This document shows, piece by piece, positions 26,411 through 36,303 of a DNA stretch of 64,000 nt. The first letter of the stretch is position 1; each line of letters starts with the position of its first letter. The DNA is from Akkermansiaceae bacterium (lineage in GTDB: Bacteria; Verrucomicrobiota; Verrucomicrobiia; Verrucomicrobiales; Akkermansiaceae), in assembly GCA_018402445.1 (NCBI GenBank), contig JAGYIT010000007.1:372001-436000 (forward strand), given 5' to 3'. A program made the translations under genes and the position numbers. The notes below the pieces were generated by a model that saw only the letters and a program-made list of their open reading frames with translations, made no database searches and was not told the origin of the DNA.

Positions 26411-27180
26411 GCCTGGAGGACGATTTCACCGATGTTATAGCCAAGGCGATGCGGGGCTTGGGCATGGATGTCCAAGCGCTTTCCACTGAGGCGGGAATCC
26501 CGGTTGGTGAAATCGAAGCCCTGCTCGGCGGCAAGATGTCGGGAGCCGCAGCGGGAGCCATCTGTGCGGCGCTCAGCCTTGATGCGGATGCACTCGCCGC
26601 CTTGCCTAGATACCTGCCGCAGCCGCCAGTCCCCCCCGGCGTCCGCCGGATCGAACTGCCGTTCGGGAAATGGATCGTGAACGCGTGGGAGGTGGGCCGC
26701 GGTGGAGTCCGCATCCTCTTCGATGCGGGTTGCGGCGAACGCGACATCCTCGAAAAGGTCTCTCCGCATGGCCTCGCCGCTCTGCTCATCACCCATGCCC
26801 ATCCGGATCACATCGGCGGTAGGGATGCGGTCGCCGCACAAGGTGTCCGGGTGATTTCGGAAACCGAAGCTCTCGCTGCCGGGAGGTTTTCTTTCGGTGC
26901 GCTGGAGGTGAAAGCCGTCGATCTCTCCGGCCACTGCATCCCAGCCACCGGATATTTCATCAACGGCCTAGAGTCCCAGCTCTTCGTCCCCGGCGATGCC
27001 ATTTTCGCCGGCTCCATGGGCGGATGCAAAACCCGCGAAACCTACGAACTCGCCGCCCGCACCCTACGCGCCGCCTTCGCGGAGGCTCACCCCGACTGCG
27101 TCCTCCTTCCCGGCCATGGCCCCGCCACCACCATCGCGGAGGAACTCGCCTCGAATCCGTTCAACCGCCGCTTCGCCTAG
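26407..27180 (+). CDS. Metallo-beta-lactamase-fold hydrolase with N-terminal HTH-like domain
   Basis: 257 residues, start overlapping the protease stop (ATGA). The first 60 residues look like a small helical, XRE/HTH-like domain (LSTEAGIPVGEIEALLGGKMSG). The MBL domain follows: metal motif LLITHAHPDHIGG, then VDLSGHCIPATGYFI (His), FVPGDAIFAGSMGG (Asp) and LLPGHGPATT (His), all ligands for a binuclear zinc site. Fold resembles glyoxalase II-like and related hydrolases. Last gene of the tatC operon; substrate unknown. Confidence 0.85.
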   Translation: MSLEDDFTDVIAKAMRGLGMDVQALSTEAGIPVGEIEALLGGKMSGAAAGAICAALSLDADALAALPRYLPQPPVPPGVRRIELPFGKWIVNAWEVGRGGVRILFDAGCGERDILEKVSPHGLAALLITHAHPDHIGGRDAVAAQGVRVISETEALAAGRFSFGALEVKAVDLSGHCIPATGYFINGLESQLFVPGDAIFAGSMGGCKTRETYELAARTLRAAFAEAHPDCVLLPGHGPATTIAEELASNPFNRRFA

Positions 27181-27261
27181 AAGACCTTCCTACGTAACGT
27201 CCATCGTGTTGGCGTGTGGACAGCCCCGTTTTCCCCCTTAAACGATTGACTTGGCGGGGAT

Positions 27262-27583
27262 TAGACCGGCTGGCGGGTGGCACCAGCGGTAAGCTGGTCG
27301 ATTACAGGTGGAGCAGCCTGAAAACCGATGCGAAGGGTGTGGGGTCGGATTGCTTAGTTATGGGCAGCTGATTAACGAGCTCGGCAGGGCTTTGCAATTG
27401 CCAACGGAGAGACGGGAACTGGAGAGACTGCGGAAGAGCGACAAGAGGAAGATATTGCTTGCCGCCGTGCTGAGGAAAAGGACGGCCGTAGGGGTGAGAT
27501 GGATCGCGGCAAGACTGGCGATGAGGGATCCAGGATCGGACAACAGCTTCCTCGGAGGGATGCAGAGGGATTCGGGCTGGTAG
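27262..27583 (+). pseudogene. Remnant of a REP-associated tyrosine (Y1) transposase
   Basis: In one frame LVDYRWSSLKTDAKG resembles the DYRWSS segment near the C-terminus of Y1/HUH transposases of the REP-associated type. A few bases later, in another frame, RRELERLRKSDKRKILLAAVLRKRTAVGVRWIAARLAM matches the helical tail of verrucomicrobial members, which ends in an HTH-like RLAMxxPGS. The catalytic HUH and tyrosine parts are gone and at least one frameshift separates the pieces. Confidence 0.6.
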
Positions 27584-27676
27584 AAAAGGCTCGGAGAGTT
27601 AAAAATCTTAAATAGCAGGGACTCATTTATTGAACCCGATTACCCCACGAAAACCGCATTGCCACAGCCGCTTGAA

Positions 27677-29081
27677 ATGGTTTCCAATCTGTCCAACGAT
27701 AAAAGCATATTGAAAGTGAAAGAAAACTCGCTCCGCAAATCCATGTCCGCCGCGCTCCTCCCGGTGGTGGCTTGCTTGATTTCGCAGGGATTAGCCCTAG
27801 CTCGGGACATGGACGCGGCGGCCATCGCTCACGCGGGCGGGGATTTCAGCGTGAACGAGGGCGATACCACTTTCCTCGGCGGCGGCGAATGCGCACCACT
27901 GCACCACCACCACTGGACACAGATCGGCGGCACTACCGTTGCATTGGCGGGAGCCGACACCTGCGCCCCTTTTTTCATCGCACCCAATGTGGCGAAGGGC
28001 GGTGAGACGCTTTCTTTCCTCCTCACCGTTGCTTCCGGCGCTTCCTCATCAATTGACGTGGTCAACGTCACGGTCGTGAATGTGAACCATCCGCCCGTTG
28101 CCGACGCCGGGGATGACCAGACGGTGGCCGCGGGCGCTCCCGTCACACTCCGCGGGGAAAACAGCTTCGACATCGACAACGATCCTTTCACCCACAGATG
28201 GTTCCAGACCGGTGGACCGGCGGTCGTCCTAACAGGTGGCGAAGGTGCGAACCCCACATTCATCGCTCCCGATGTCGATGGCGTGGCCGAGCTGACCTTC
28301 CGCTTGCGTGTCGATGATGGCTACCCGATGGACGCTCCCGCGCCCGGCTACCTTTTCGATCATGTGGTTCGACACCGTCACCATCGTGGTCACGGATACC
28401 AACAATCTCCCTGCCGCATGCGCCGGAACGGAACAGACGGTGGATGGGGGATCCGAGGTCAATCTGAGCGCGGCGGGGAGTTTCGATCCGGACGGTGATG
28501 TTCTTACCTACTCGTGGGTGCAGCAAGCGGGTGGGATTTCGGTTATTCTGAAAGGTGCGGACACCGCCACGCCCTCCTTCGCCGCCCCGGTGGCAAGCGC
28601 AAACACCTCGCTTGTTTTCACTCTCACCGTGGACGACGGATACGGCGGCAACGACAGCGCGAGCGTCACGGTGAATATCCTCGATAGCACGGCTCCACCG
28701 CTGGTGTCGCGCGCCCGGCCTACCGTACCCGAGCTCTGGCCTCCGAACCACCAGTTCGTCCCGGTGGGCATCACCGGTATGGCGGGCGATGACGCCGATG
28801 TGGATATCGAGATCACCGGAGTCACCCAGGACGAGCCGACAGTCGCCAAGGGCGAAGGCGACACGCCCATCGACGCGATCATCCTCGCCGACGGCACCGC
28901 CCTGATCCGCGCCGAGCGCTCAGGCAAGGGCGACGGGCGGGTTTACCATATCCATTTCACCGCCTCTAACTCTGCGGGCAGTTCCTCGGGAACCGTCCGC
29001 ATCACCGTCCCGCTCACCCGGAAAATGGATGCGGTGGATGACGGCGATTCCTACGACTCGACCCTCTGGGCTTCTCCTTGA
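27677..29081 (+). CDS. Exported PKD/cadherin-like domain protein interrupted by one extra base
   Basis: Two consecutive frames together make one protein of about 468 residues. The first has a signal peptide (SMSAALLPVVACLISQGLALA) and two PKD-like Ig domains (AGGDFSVNEGDTTFLGG and PPVADAGDDQTVAAGAPVTL ... FDIDNDPFTHRW), reaching PGYLFDH near 28361. The second frame resumes at once with FDTVTIVVTDTNNLPAACAG, a third domain (FDPDGDVLTYSWVQ), then LWPPNHQFVPVGITG and a C-terminal beta domain. One extra base at about 28358-28368 joins them. Starts at 27659 (TTG) or 27743 are possible. Likely a surface adhesion or carbohydrate-associated protein. Confidence 0.7.
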
Positions 29082-29105
29082 TTCCTAGAATCCATGCGCG
29101 CCTGG

Positions 29106-32100
29106 CTACTCTCCGATGGTGATTTTCATGCTGTCGCTGTTAGCGCGCAGTTCCGGTGCATACATCGCCTCGGCGCGGGTGGGTAGGGCGCTGAATCTCC
29201 CGGGGATCTCGGCTCTCAGGCGGTAGCTGAGGTTGTGGCGTCCGCGAGGGAGAACCTGGACAAAAAGGGAGACCTTCTCGTCGCGCAGCTCCATGTAAGC
29301 TCCGAGGCCGTTCGGGTTGTAGCCGGACTGCACATCGACGGCCTCCATTCCCGCCGCTTTCCAATCCTCGAAGACGAGGTATTCGTAGTCGTTCTTGCTG
29401 TCGATCCCGAGCGTGACCTCGATCAGGTCGCCGCTCTTCACCTCGTCGCCGGATTTCAGCTCGACGCGTTTGTAGGCGGCGCGCTTCTGGTCGATGGCCT
29501 GGCCTTTGGAATCCACCGCATCGATCACCTTCGTTTCCGGGACGAGCTTGTGGTAGGTGCGATCCACCTTCACCTCCAGACCGGCCTTGGTGATGTGATC
29601 CTCCAGCGTGAAATACTCGACGTAGGCGTTCGCGTAGAGCGGGCCGTCGCCTTTCTTCCGCAGGTCGATGGTGTGCTCACCGGTCGTGAGAATGTCACCA
29701 GCGATGAGGGCGGTGTTGTCGAAGGTGAAAAGGTTCTCCTTGGTGATCTCCACGGTCTTGAGCGGCTTGCCGTCGAAGAGGACTTCCACGGTGAGCTTCG
29801 GATCGCCCTCCTTGGTAGCCTTGAGGAAATCGCCGATGGCCTCGATGCAATACGCGGTGTCGCGGGTGGAGTTCCAATAGTGGCCGTGGCGGCGGTTGTT
29901 GATGAGGTATTTCACCAAACCCCGCGTGTCCGGGCTTTCCGGCTCCGCAGCGGCGAGGAGTTTCAGGAACCATGCCTGCGCCTCGAACTCGCTGCCATAC
30001 CAAACCCACCAGTAACCGCCGTTGCCGAGTTCGAGATACGCGGTCTGGTTTTCCTCATCGGTCTTGAGAAACTGGCGGATGTTGCGGATCACCTCGTCGC
30101 GTTTCGCAATGTCCTTGGTGCGGTGCAGCTCCAGGCCGAGCAGTGATTTCGCGTAAACGGGAAGGTCGTTCTTGTCGCGGAAAAGGAAGCCGAGCATCTG
30201 CGGGTGATCCTTTCCGCCTTCGCCGAGGATGCGGCGGACGAGGGCGTCGGTGGAGTCCGCCTTTCGCTTGGTGTTCTTTTTGCGCTTTTCCCAGTGGGCG
30301 ATGCGATCCGCTTCTTTCTCCTCGAACTTCGCGAGCCACGCGAGGCCGCGGGCGATCATGTCTTCCGGCACTTTTGCGCCGTTGTCGCGAGCGAGGAGCA
30401 GGCCGTGCATCACGACGGCGGTGGTGTGCGGATAGGATTGGTGTCCGAAGGCGGAGAACCAACCCCAGCCGCCGTCCGGGTTCTGCTGGTCGCGGAGTTT
30501 CGCGATGCCCGCACGCTCCATTTTCGCGACCTCCGCCTCATCCCAGACTGGGTTCCAATGCGGGTGATCGGGTTTCCACTGCGCGGCACGCTCCTTCGGA
30601 TCGCCGAGTTGTTGCGGGTTGAGGTTCACCTTCTTGTTCTTGATCGCCGCGAGATCGTGTCCTTGGGACTTCAGGATGTGATGGACGACCGTAGTCGGCA
30701 CGAAACGGTTCAGCGTCTGCTCGGTGCAGCCATACGGATAGCTGGCGAGATAAGGCAGCGCATCGATCATCGCGCTGGCGACGCTCGGCGAGTATTGGAC
30801 GGTGACTCGGCTCTCGGTGGGCCGGCGTTCCTGCGGGAGTTTGAAATCGATCTTCGCGGAATCGCCGTCCGGCGCGATGGCGCGGCTGTAGGATTCCGTT
30901 TTCAGGATGCCGTGGACGAAGACGGGGAATTTCATCTCCATCGCGTCGGAGTCATCGGCGGCGATGGCTTTCATGCGGATGATGGCTTCGCCTTCGGAAA
31001 CGGCTTTGACCGTCCAGTCGATGCGGGTTTCACCCATGGAAGGGATCGCGACGCGGCGCTCCTTGTCTCCGGTGGCTTCCAGGCTCTTGCCATCCAGTTC
31101 CAGTGAGACGGCGACGTCTTTCGCCGCCGCATGGTAGTTGTGGACGATGGCGCTGAGCGTCACCTCGTCCTTCTCGATGAAGAAACGCGGTGCTTGGAGG
31201 CGGACGATGAGATCCTTGCTGGTCACGATCTCCGCCGAGCCTTCGCCGACGCGGGTACCTTTGCCCATCACCCAGGTCTTGATTTTCCAGGTGGTGAGGT
31301 TGTCCGGCATCTCCAGATCGATGACGGCCTCGCCTTTCTCATCCGTCTCCACGGAGCCGACCCATTTCAGGAGATCGGCGAACTCCGTGCGGACGACGAC
31401 CTCGGGTGCAGCCTCGCCGGCTTTTTCCGCAGGTGCGGTTGCGAAAGCGTCCATCGAGGCCTCCGCCAGCATGATCGGAGCGGCCTGCGGCATGGCATCT
31501 CCGTCTCCGAAAAAATTCTCACGCCCTGCGCCGCCAGTCTTCATCATCATCCCCCTGTTTCTCGCTACGGCCATGTGTCCGAAGATCCCGAGATGCTGCA
31601 TTTGGAGAGTGTTCGGCGACTGGAGATGCATACCGTGGAGTCGCTGCGAATGCTCCATGCCCTGGGCGTAGTGGTGGCGTTTCCAGTCCCAGAAAAACGG
31701 CACGATCTCGCCGACGTTAGAGCCGCCGGAGATGTATTCGAGCGATTTGTCATAGACGCTGATCGCGGCGGAGCCTTGGTAGGGTTTGCCGTCCGAGTCG
31801 GTGATCCGCACGGTGAACGAGGTCTTCTCGCGGGGCTTCAGTTTGTCTTTCGCGGGCGCGACCTCGACGTTGAGTACGCGCTTTTCCGGAGGCAGGACGA
31901 TCTCGCGGGTGACTGTGTGGACTTCGCCGTCGGCGACCGTCACGCCCTCGATGAAAAAGTTCGGCATGTCGCCGAGCGCGACCGTGATCTCGACGGTCTG
32001 CGACTTGCCCTCGATGCGGATGATTTTCGTCTCCGCCAACTTTCCCTGTGAGGGTCGGATGAAAAGCCAGACGCGCGAGTCCGCCTTGTCCACATTGACC

Positions 32101-35100
32101 AGCAGTTTCACGGTGTCGCCGGGGCGGTATTCCTTCTTGTCGGGGATGAGTTCAAGGGCGTTGTAGCGGAAATTTCCCTCGGCCTTCGCGCCGCGCACGG
32201 AGAACACCGTCGCGCCCTCCTGCTTGCGGCCTTTCTTGTCCGTGAAAACGACGGCCACGCGGTATTGCCCGGCCTTCGACGCGGTGAACGTCCAGTTTCC
32301 TCCTTCGGGCGTCCATTTCCCGATCTCCTTTTCCTCGATCTCACCCTTCGCGTTCAGCTCGGAAGAATAGAGGATGGCGGTCGCCTTGCCCTCGACCTCT
32401 TTCCCATCCAGCGTGCGGGCGGCGAAGGTGCCGGTGATCTTGTCGCCGACGTTCGCATAGCCGCGGTCGAGCCAAACGGTCACGCCGAACGGCTCGCGGG
32501 CGGCGAGCACGGAGCCGTTGCCGACGATGGTGCGGCGCGAGGCATCTACTACTTCCGCCGTAATTGAGTAGCGGTGATCCTGGTCGCCGTGGACGAGCTT
32601 CGCGATGGAGCTGTCGATTTTAACCTTCACCTTGCCGTCGGCGCCGATGGCCGCCGTCTGCTCAAGCACCAGCTCGGGCGCGCCCATGCGATTCTGCTGC
32701 CACCACGGCGGCGCGGGGCGGATGCAGCCCCACCTCGCCCAGCCCGGATACCAAGGCGTCTCCGCGTAAGCCCACCAATAGCCCGGCCCGTAAAGCCAAT
32801 CCCACGGCCCGGCGGGGAACCAGCGGTCGTTGAAAAAGTTCCGCTCCACCTTGATTTTCACGGTGGCCTCCGTGACCGGCGCGCCGTGGTAGTAGTTCGC
32901 GGAAACGGTGGCCTCGAAGCTCTCGCCGAGCGCCACGGGTTCGGCGGGGGCATCCACCTTCACCTCGTATTCCGGCTTCTTGTATTCCTCGACACGGAAG
33001 GTGAAATTCGTGTGCGGGACGCCGCCTGTGACGCGGACGTTATACATGCCCAGCGCCGCCTCTTCCTTGAGATCGAAATCGAACTCGATGCCGCCGAAGG
33101 CATCCGCGCCGGCACCCTTTTTCTCAAAGATCAGCTCGTTGCGCCCGTCGCGGATCTCGATGTCCGCCGTTTTCCCCGCGTAGGTGGAAACCTCGCCGAG
33201 ATCATAGCGCGCCTCGCCCGCCCAGAGTTTCACATGGACTTTCTGGCCGGGGCGGTAAACCGGACGATCGGTGATGCCGATGGTTTTCTGCGCAAGGTAA
33301 TCGGTGCGATCACTGTTGTCGCTCCATTGGAAACGGTGGCTGGAGAGGAAGGCGCGGCGCTCACCGGCGCGGGCGATCACATGCCATTGGAACTGGTTGC
33401 CGTTATCATCCTTGTCATCGAGAACGAGTTTTCCATCCGCGTCCGTGCTCCTTTTGAAACTCCGGGTTACCACCTCGAAGCGGCGCTTGCCCTTCGCCTT
33501 CTCCAGATAATCCATGCGGAAACCGAAGAACTCCAGCTCACCCGCCACCGGGCTGCCGTCCGTGGCATCGACGAGATAGAAGACCTCCTTGCCGCCCTCG
33601 GAGCGTTTCAGCAAAACGAGATTGCGCACCCAAACGACGACCCATGAGGTGTTGCCACCCTCCAGTCTCGATTCAAGCAGGTAGCATCCCGGCGCGAGCT
33701 TGCCGAGGTCGAGGTTGGTTTCCGTGTCGCGGTGGGATTCGTCGGGACTGAGTTCCTGTTTCCACGAGCGGATCTCCTCGCCCACATAACGCCCGCGCTC
33801 CTCACCGATCAGGCGCGTGCCGAGACCGCCGAAATTGATTTTCTGGTGATCGACCTCAACGGGATTCTTTTTCAGATATGCGATGATGTCCGCCATCACC
33901 AGCTCGTCCTTCACGGCGGAGAGTTTTAGGGAAACCTCCTTCGCGTTGCGGAACGTGTAAGGCACCTCGACCGGGCTGGCGGCATGGTAGGTCGGCGTGG
34001 TGCCGAAGCGGCTCCAGTTCCCGAGGATCTGTTTCAGCAGTTTCTCGCGCTGCCCTTGGTCGCCCTTGCCATGAAGTCCGATGACCTCCTTCAAGCTCTC
34101 GGCGGCCTGCGTGTATTGCCGGCGGTTCAGGAAAACCTGCACCAACTGATCCCCCGCCTGCTCTGAGAAACCGCCTTTCCCGGCCTGCATCAACTTGCGA
34201 AATCCGGGGATGAACTGGTGATCCTCGCGGAGGGTGAAACGTTTCACGCCGTTTGCCAAGCGGGCGATCGTTTCCGTTTCCTTCAGCGTGGATGCCTGGA
34301 GGATGCCGTCGCGCTCCTTCACATCGGGCTGGCTCCACCAACCGTAGGACACGAGCGTGTTCACATCGAAGTGCGCTTGGCAAAACTGGAGCCATTTCAA
34401 CTCCTCGGCGGCGGCTTGGTTCGGATCGATGCGGGCGATCTCCTTTATCGTCCAACGCCACCTCTCGCCATCCGAGGCGGCCGTTTCCCACGATTCCGGG
34501 ACATCGATCCATGAGGGATTCCCCTCCGCATCGACCGGTGCTCCCTCGCTGGTGATCATGTCGATGCGTTCAGTGTAATCGGGCACCGCTTTCACATCCG
34601 TCAGGAGATGCAGTCGCCAGACATTGCCCGAACCGGTGCGCGCCATCGTGAGGGCGTTGCCGATCTGGCGGAGAATTTCCACTTCCTTGGTGCTGCCCTT
34701 TTCCACGGTGCGGTGGGCTTGCAGGAAATATTGCAGCGCACGGAGCCGATCCTGCTCGTTCACCTGGATGTATTCGCCGCGCCCACTCATCCCGCGCCGG
34801 AACTCGCCGTCGAGTATCTGCCCGTAGCTGCCGTGGGTGCCGAGAAACGCCGATCCCGCCGCCTGCATGAAAGCGGGATTGTTCTTTTTGCTTTCCGTGA
34901 ACTCCGCCAGCAAAGGATCGAAATTCTGCGGCTCGTTGAGTTGCCGCTGCGACTGCAAAGCCTGCCGTAGATCGGTCGCCGATTCCGCGTCATCCACCTC
35001 GCGGAGGATCTTCACCCGCAGCTCGTAGGCCTCGCGCCAGTTTCCCTTCTTCTCAAGTTCTGCGGCTTGTTTTCTCATGGCGGGGGCATCGGCGGCCGAT

Positions 35101-35147
35101 ACCATGGCACAGGTCATCATCAGGAAAATCAGGGCTTTCATGTCCAT
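29106..35147 (-). CDS. Bacterial alpha-2-macroglobulin family protein
   Basis: 2013 residues, longer than the roughly 1,650 of E. coli-type proteins. Signal peptide MKALIFLMMTCAMVSAAD (ATG 35141 is an equally good start). After a helical N-terminal region come the macroglobulin domains, including MG2 (PGQKVHVKLWAGEARYDLGE), an unusual Trp-rich insertion around residues 770-815, a Met/Ala-rich bait-like region near 1200-1260, and the conserved LKWVGSVETDEKGEAVIDLEMPDNLTTWKI. The thioester site is intact: YPYGCTEQT, Cys1474. It traps attacking proteases by covalent linkage in the periplasm or at the surface. No penicillin-binding protein 1C gene is adjacent, unlike the E. coli layout. Confidence 0.92.
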   Translation of the reverse strand: MDMKALIFLMMTCAMVSAADAPAMRKQAAELEKKGNWREAYELRVKILREVDDAESATDLRQALQSQRQLNEPQNFDPLLAEFTESKKNNPAFMQAAGSAFLGTHGSYGQILDGEFRRGMSGRGEYIQVNEQDRLRALQYFLQAHRTVEKGSTKEVEILRQIGNALTMARTGSGNVWRLHLLTDVKAVPDYTERIDMITSEGAPVDAEGNPSWIDVPESWETAASDGERWRWTIKEIARIDPNQAAAEELKWLQFCQAHFDVNTLVSYGWWSQPDVKERDGILQASTLKETETIARLANGVKRFTLREDHQFIPGFRKLMQAGKGGFSEQAGDQLVQVFLNRRQYTQAAESLKEVIGLHGKGDQGQREKLLKQILGNWSRFGTTPTYHAASPVEVPYTFRNAKEVSLKLSAVKDELVMADIIAYLKKNPVEVDHQKINFGGLGTRLIGEERGRYVGEEIRSWKQELSPDESHRDTETNLDLGKLAPGCYLLESRLEGGNTSWVVVWVRNLVLLKRSEGGKEVFYLVDATDGSPVAGELEFFGFRMDYLEKAKGKRRFEVVTRSFKRSTDADGKLVLDDKDDNGNQFQWHVIARAGERRAFLSSHRFQWSDNSDRTDYLAQKTIGITDRPVYRPGQKVHVKLWAGEARYDLGEVSTYAGKTADIEIRDGRNELIFEKKGAGADAFGGIEFDFDLKEEAALGMYNVRVTGGVPHTNFTFRVEEYKKPEYEVKVDAPAEPVALGESFEATVSANYYHGAPVTEATVKIKVERNFFNDRWFPAGPWDWLYGPGYWWAYAETPWYPGWARWGCIRPAPPWWQQNRMGAPELVLEQTAAIGADGKVKVKIDSSIAKLVHGDQDHRYSITAEVVDASRRTIVGNGSVLAAREPFGVTVWLDRGYANVGDKITGTFAARTLDGKEVEGKATAILYSSELNAKGEIEEKEIGKWTPEGGNWTFTASKAGQYRVAVVFTDKKGRKQEGATVFSVRGAKAEGNFRYNALELIPDKKEYRPGDTVKLLVNVDKADSRVWLFIRPSQGKLAETKIIRIEGKSQTVEITVALGDMPNFFIEGVTVADGEVHTVTREIVLPPEKRVLNVEVAPAKDKLKPREKTSFTVRITDSDGKPYQGSAAISVYDKSLEYISGGSNVGEIVPFFWDWKRHHYAQGMEHSQRLHGMHLQSPNTLQMQHLGIFGHMAVARNRGMMMKTGGAGRENFFGDGDAMPQAAPIMLAEASMDAFATAPAEKAGEAAPEVVVRTEFADLLKWVGSVETDEKGEAVIDLEMPDNLTTWKIKTWVMGKGTRVGEGSAEIVTSKDLIVRLQAPRFFIEKDEVTLSAIVHNYHAAAKDVAVSLELDGKSLEATGDKERRVAIPSMGETRIDWTVKAVSEGEAIIRMKAIAADDSDAMEMKFPVFVHGILKTESYSRAIAPDGDSAKIDFKLPQERRPTESRVTVQYSPSVASAMIDALPYLASYPYGCTEQTLNRFVPTTVVHHILKSQGHDLAAIKNKKVNLNPQQLGDPKERAAQWKPDHPHWNPVWDEAEVAKMERAGIAKLRDQQNPDGGWGWFSAFGHQSYPHTTAVVMHGLLLARDNGAKVPEDMIARGLAWLAKFEEKEADRIAHWEKRKKNTKRKADSTDALVRRILGEGGKDHPQMLGFLFRDKNDLPVYAKSLLGLELHRTKDIAKRDEVIRNIRQFLKTDEENQTAYLELGNGGYWWVWYGSEFEAQAWFLKLLAAAEPESPDTRGLVKYLINNRRHGHYWNSTRDTAYCIEAIGDFLKATKEGDPKLTVEVLFDGKPLKTVEITKENLFTFDNTALIAGDILTTGEHTIDLRKKGDGPLYANAYVEYFTLEDHITKAGLEVKVDRTYHKLVPETKVIDAVDSKGQAIDQKRAAYKRVELKSGDEVKSGDLIEVTLGIDSKNDYEYLVFEDWKAAGMEAVDVQSGYNPNGLGAYMELRDEKVSLFVQVLPRGRHNLSYRLRAEIPGRFSALPTRAEAMYAPELRANSDSMKITIGE

Positions 35148-35200
35148 ACCCTATCAGACGACCGGAGCGGCGGAAACTTAGAACTTTTCCCGGAAAAATT

Positions 35201-35416
35201 TCACAAGCGCCCTTGGAGAAAAGGCACCAGCTCGTCCACACCGAAATCCGCCAGCACCTCGCCGTCCCAATCCAGCGTCGGAGCCTTGCTCTGGCCGGAT
35301 AGCGCGACCATCTCCTCTATCGCCGCGCGGTCGCCGCTCACCACCACTGTTTGGACAGCGATGTCGTGATCCCGCAGGTAAGCCTGAACCTCCACGCACC
35401 ACGAACGCCACCCCAC
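35201..35416 (-). CDS. Degenerate glutaredoxin-like protein
   Basis: 71 residues from GTG 35416. It has the glutaredoxin pattern EVQAYLRDHDIAVQTVVVSGD ... SGQSKAPTLDWDGEVLADFGVDEL, with the cis-Pro in KAPTL. The usual CPxC active site reads RSWC, so the first (nucleophilic) cysteine is missing. The first strand is also absent: further upstream the frame meets TGA, while another frame (LPDASLLKKLGG) would join if one G of the GGGG at 35411-35414 were extra. It is either a decayed gene or a sequence error at the 5' end. Confidence 0.5.
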   Translation of the reverse strand: MGWRSWCVEVQAYLRDHDIAVQTVVVSGDRAAIEEMVALSGQSKAPTLDWDGEVLADFGVDELVPFLQGRL

Positions 35417-35480
35417 CCAGTTTCTTCAGCAGGGAAGCATCAGGCAAGCCGATGGTGCGAGTAAGGATGCCTGCAGAAGA

Positions 35481-36236
35481 TTACTCCAAAAGGGGGGCTT
35501 CGTCATCGCCGTAGAAGCTCTTGATGTAGCCGTATTCGACGAGGGTATCTTGCCACGGCGCGATGATATTGGCATCGCGGAAAATGCGGTTCGCGCGGCC
35601 CAGCCATGCCTCGGCCTCAAGGAGTTCCTCTTTCTCATAGGCTAGGGCGGCCAGGGCATAGTAGTGGTAGGGCGAATCGTCCTGGAAATCGTATTTCTGC
35701 GCGAGGATGGTGACTTCGTCATCCTGGCCGAGCTTGATCTTGCAAAGCAGGATCTTGAACTCGACGAGGCGGGACAGTGCCATGTTGCTCTCCGGAATCT
35801 CGCGGAGAATTTCCTGGAAGATGTCGTGGGATTTCTGCCACTGCTTGCTGACGAACAACACCTCCGCCACGTTGAAACGGATGCTGGTGTTTTTCGGCGT
35901 GATCTTCAGTGCCTCTTCGAATGATGTCATGGCCTTGTCGAAGGCACGTATTTCCACGTAGCAGGAGCCGCGCAGGTTCAAAAGCTCCGCGCTGGTGGGG
36001 AAAATTTTCTCTGCCTCGGTGATCGCCTCAAGGCATTCGAAAATCCGCTTCTGTTGGAAAAAGCGGGAGGCCTCGCCGAAGTGCTTGGCGAACTCGATGC
36101 GCTTTTCCTCCGGGAGGTTCAGGAATTCCTGCTGGTTTGGCTGCAATTCTTGGGATGCCGTGGCTTCGGATTTTTCCTTTTCCTGCGCGTGCAGAGGGCA
36201 GAGGAGGAACAGGCAGAAGAGAGTCAGTTGTTTCAT
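35481..36236 (-). CDS. Exported tetratricopeptide-repeat protein
   Basis: 251 residues from ATG 36236, starting a signal peptide (MKQLTLFCLFLLCPLHAQ). The body is helical with TPR-like units: IFECLEAITEAEKIFPTSAEL, IRAFDKAMTSFEEALKITPKN, SKQWQKSHDIFQEILREIPES and ELLEAEAWLGRANRIFRDA. TPR arrays are protein-binding scaffolds; the partner is unknown. The longer upstream frame lies over the methyltransferase end and is not real. Confidence 0.8.
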   Translation of the reverse strand: MKQLTLFCLFLLCPLHAQEKEKSEATASQELQPNQQEFLNLPEEKRIEFAKHFGEASRFFQQKRIFECLEAITEAEKIFPTSAELLNLRGSCYVEIRAFDKAMTSFEEALKITPKNTSIRFNVAEVLFVSKQWQKSHDIFQEILREIPESNMALSRLVEFKILLCKIKLGQDDEVTILAQKYDFQDDSPYHYYALAALAYEKEELLEAEAWLGRANRIFRDANIIAPWQDTLVEYGYIKSFYGDDEAPLLE

Positions 36237-36303
36237 GGCGTTCTTGGTTGGAAGAGGTTTAAGCAGGGATGGGCGGCGGGGCAAGTTGGAAGATGTGCCG
36301 GAT

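Noticed and set aside
35141..35147. Alpha-2-macroglobulin as a lipoprotein
   Set aside because: MMTC at the end of the hydrophobic stretch is a poor lipobox (Thr at -1) and a normal signal-peptidase site (VSA-AD) follows.
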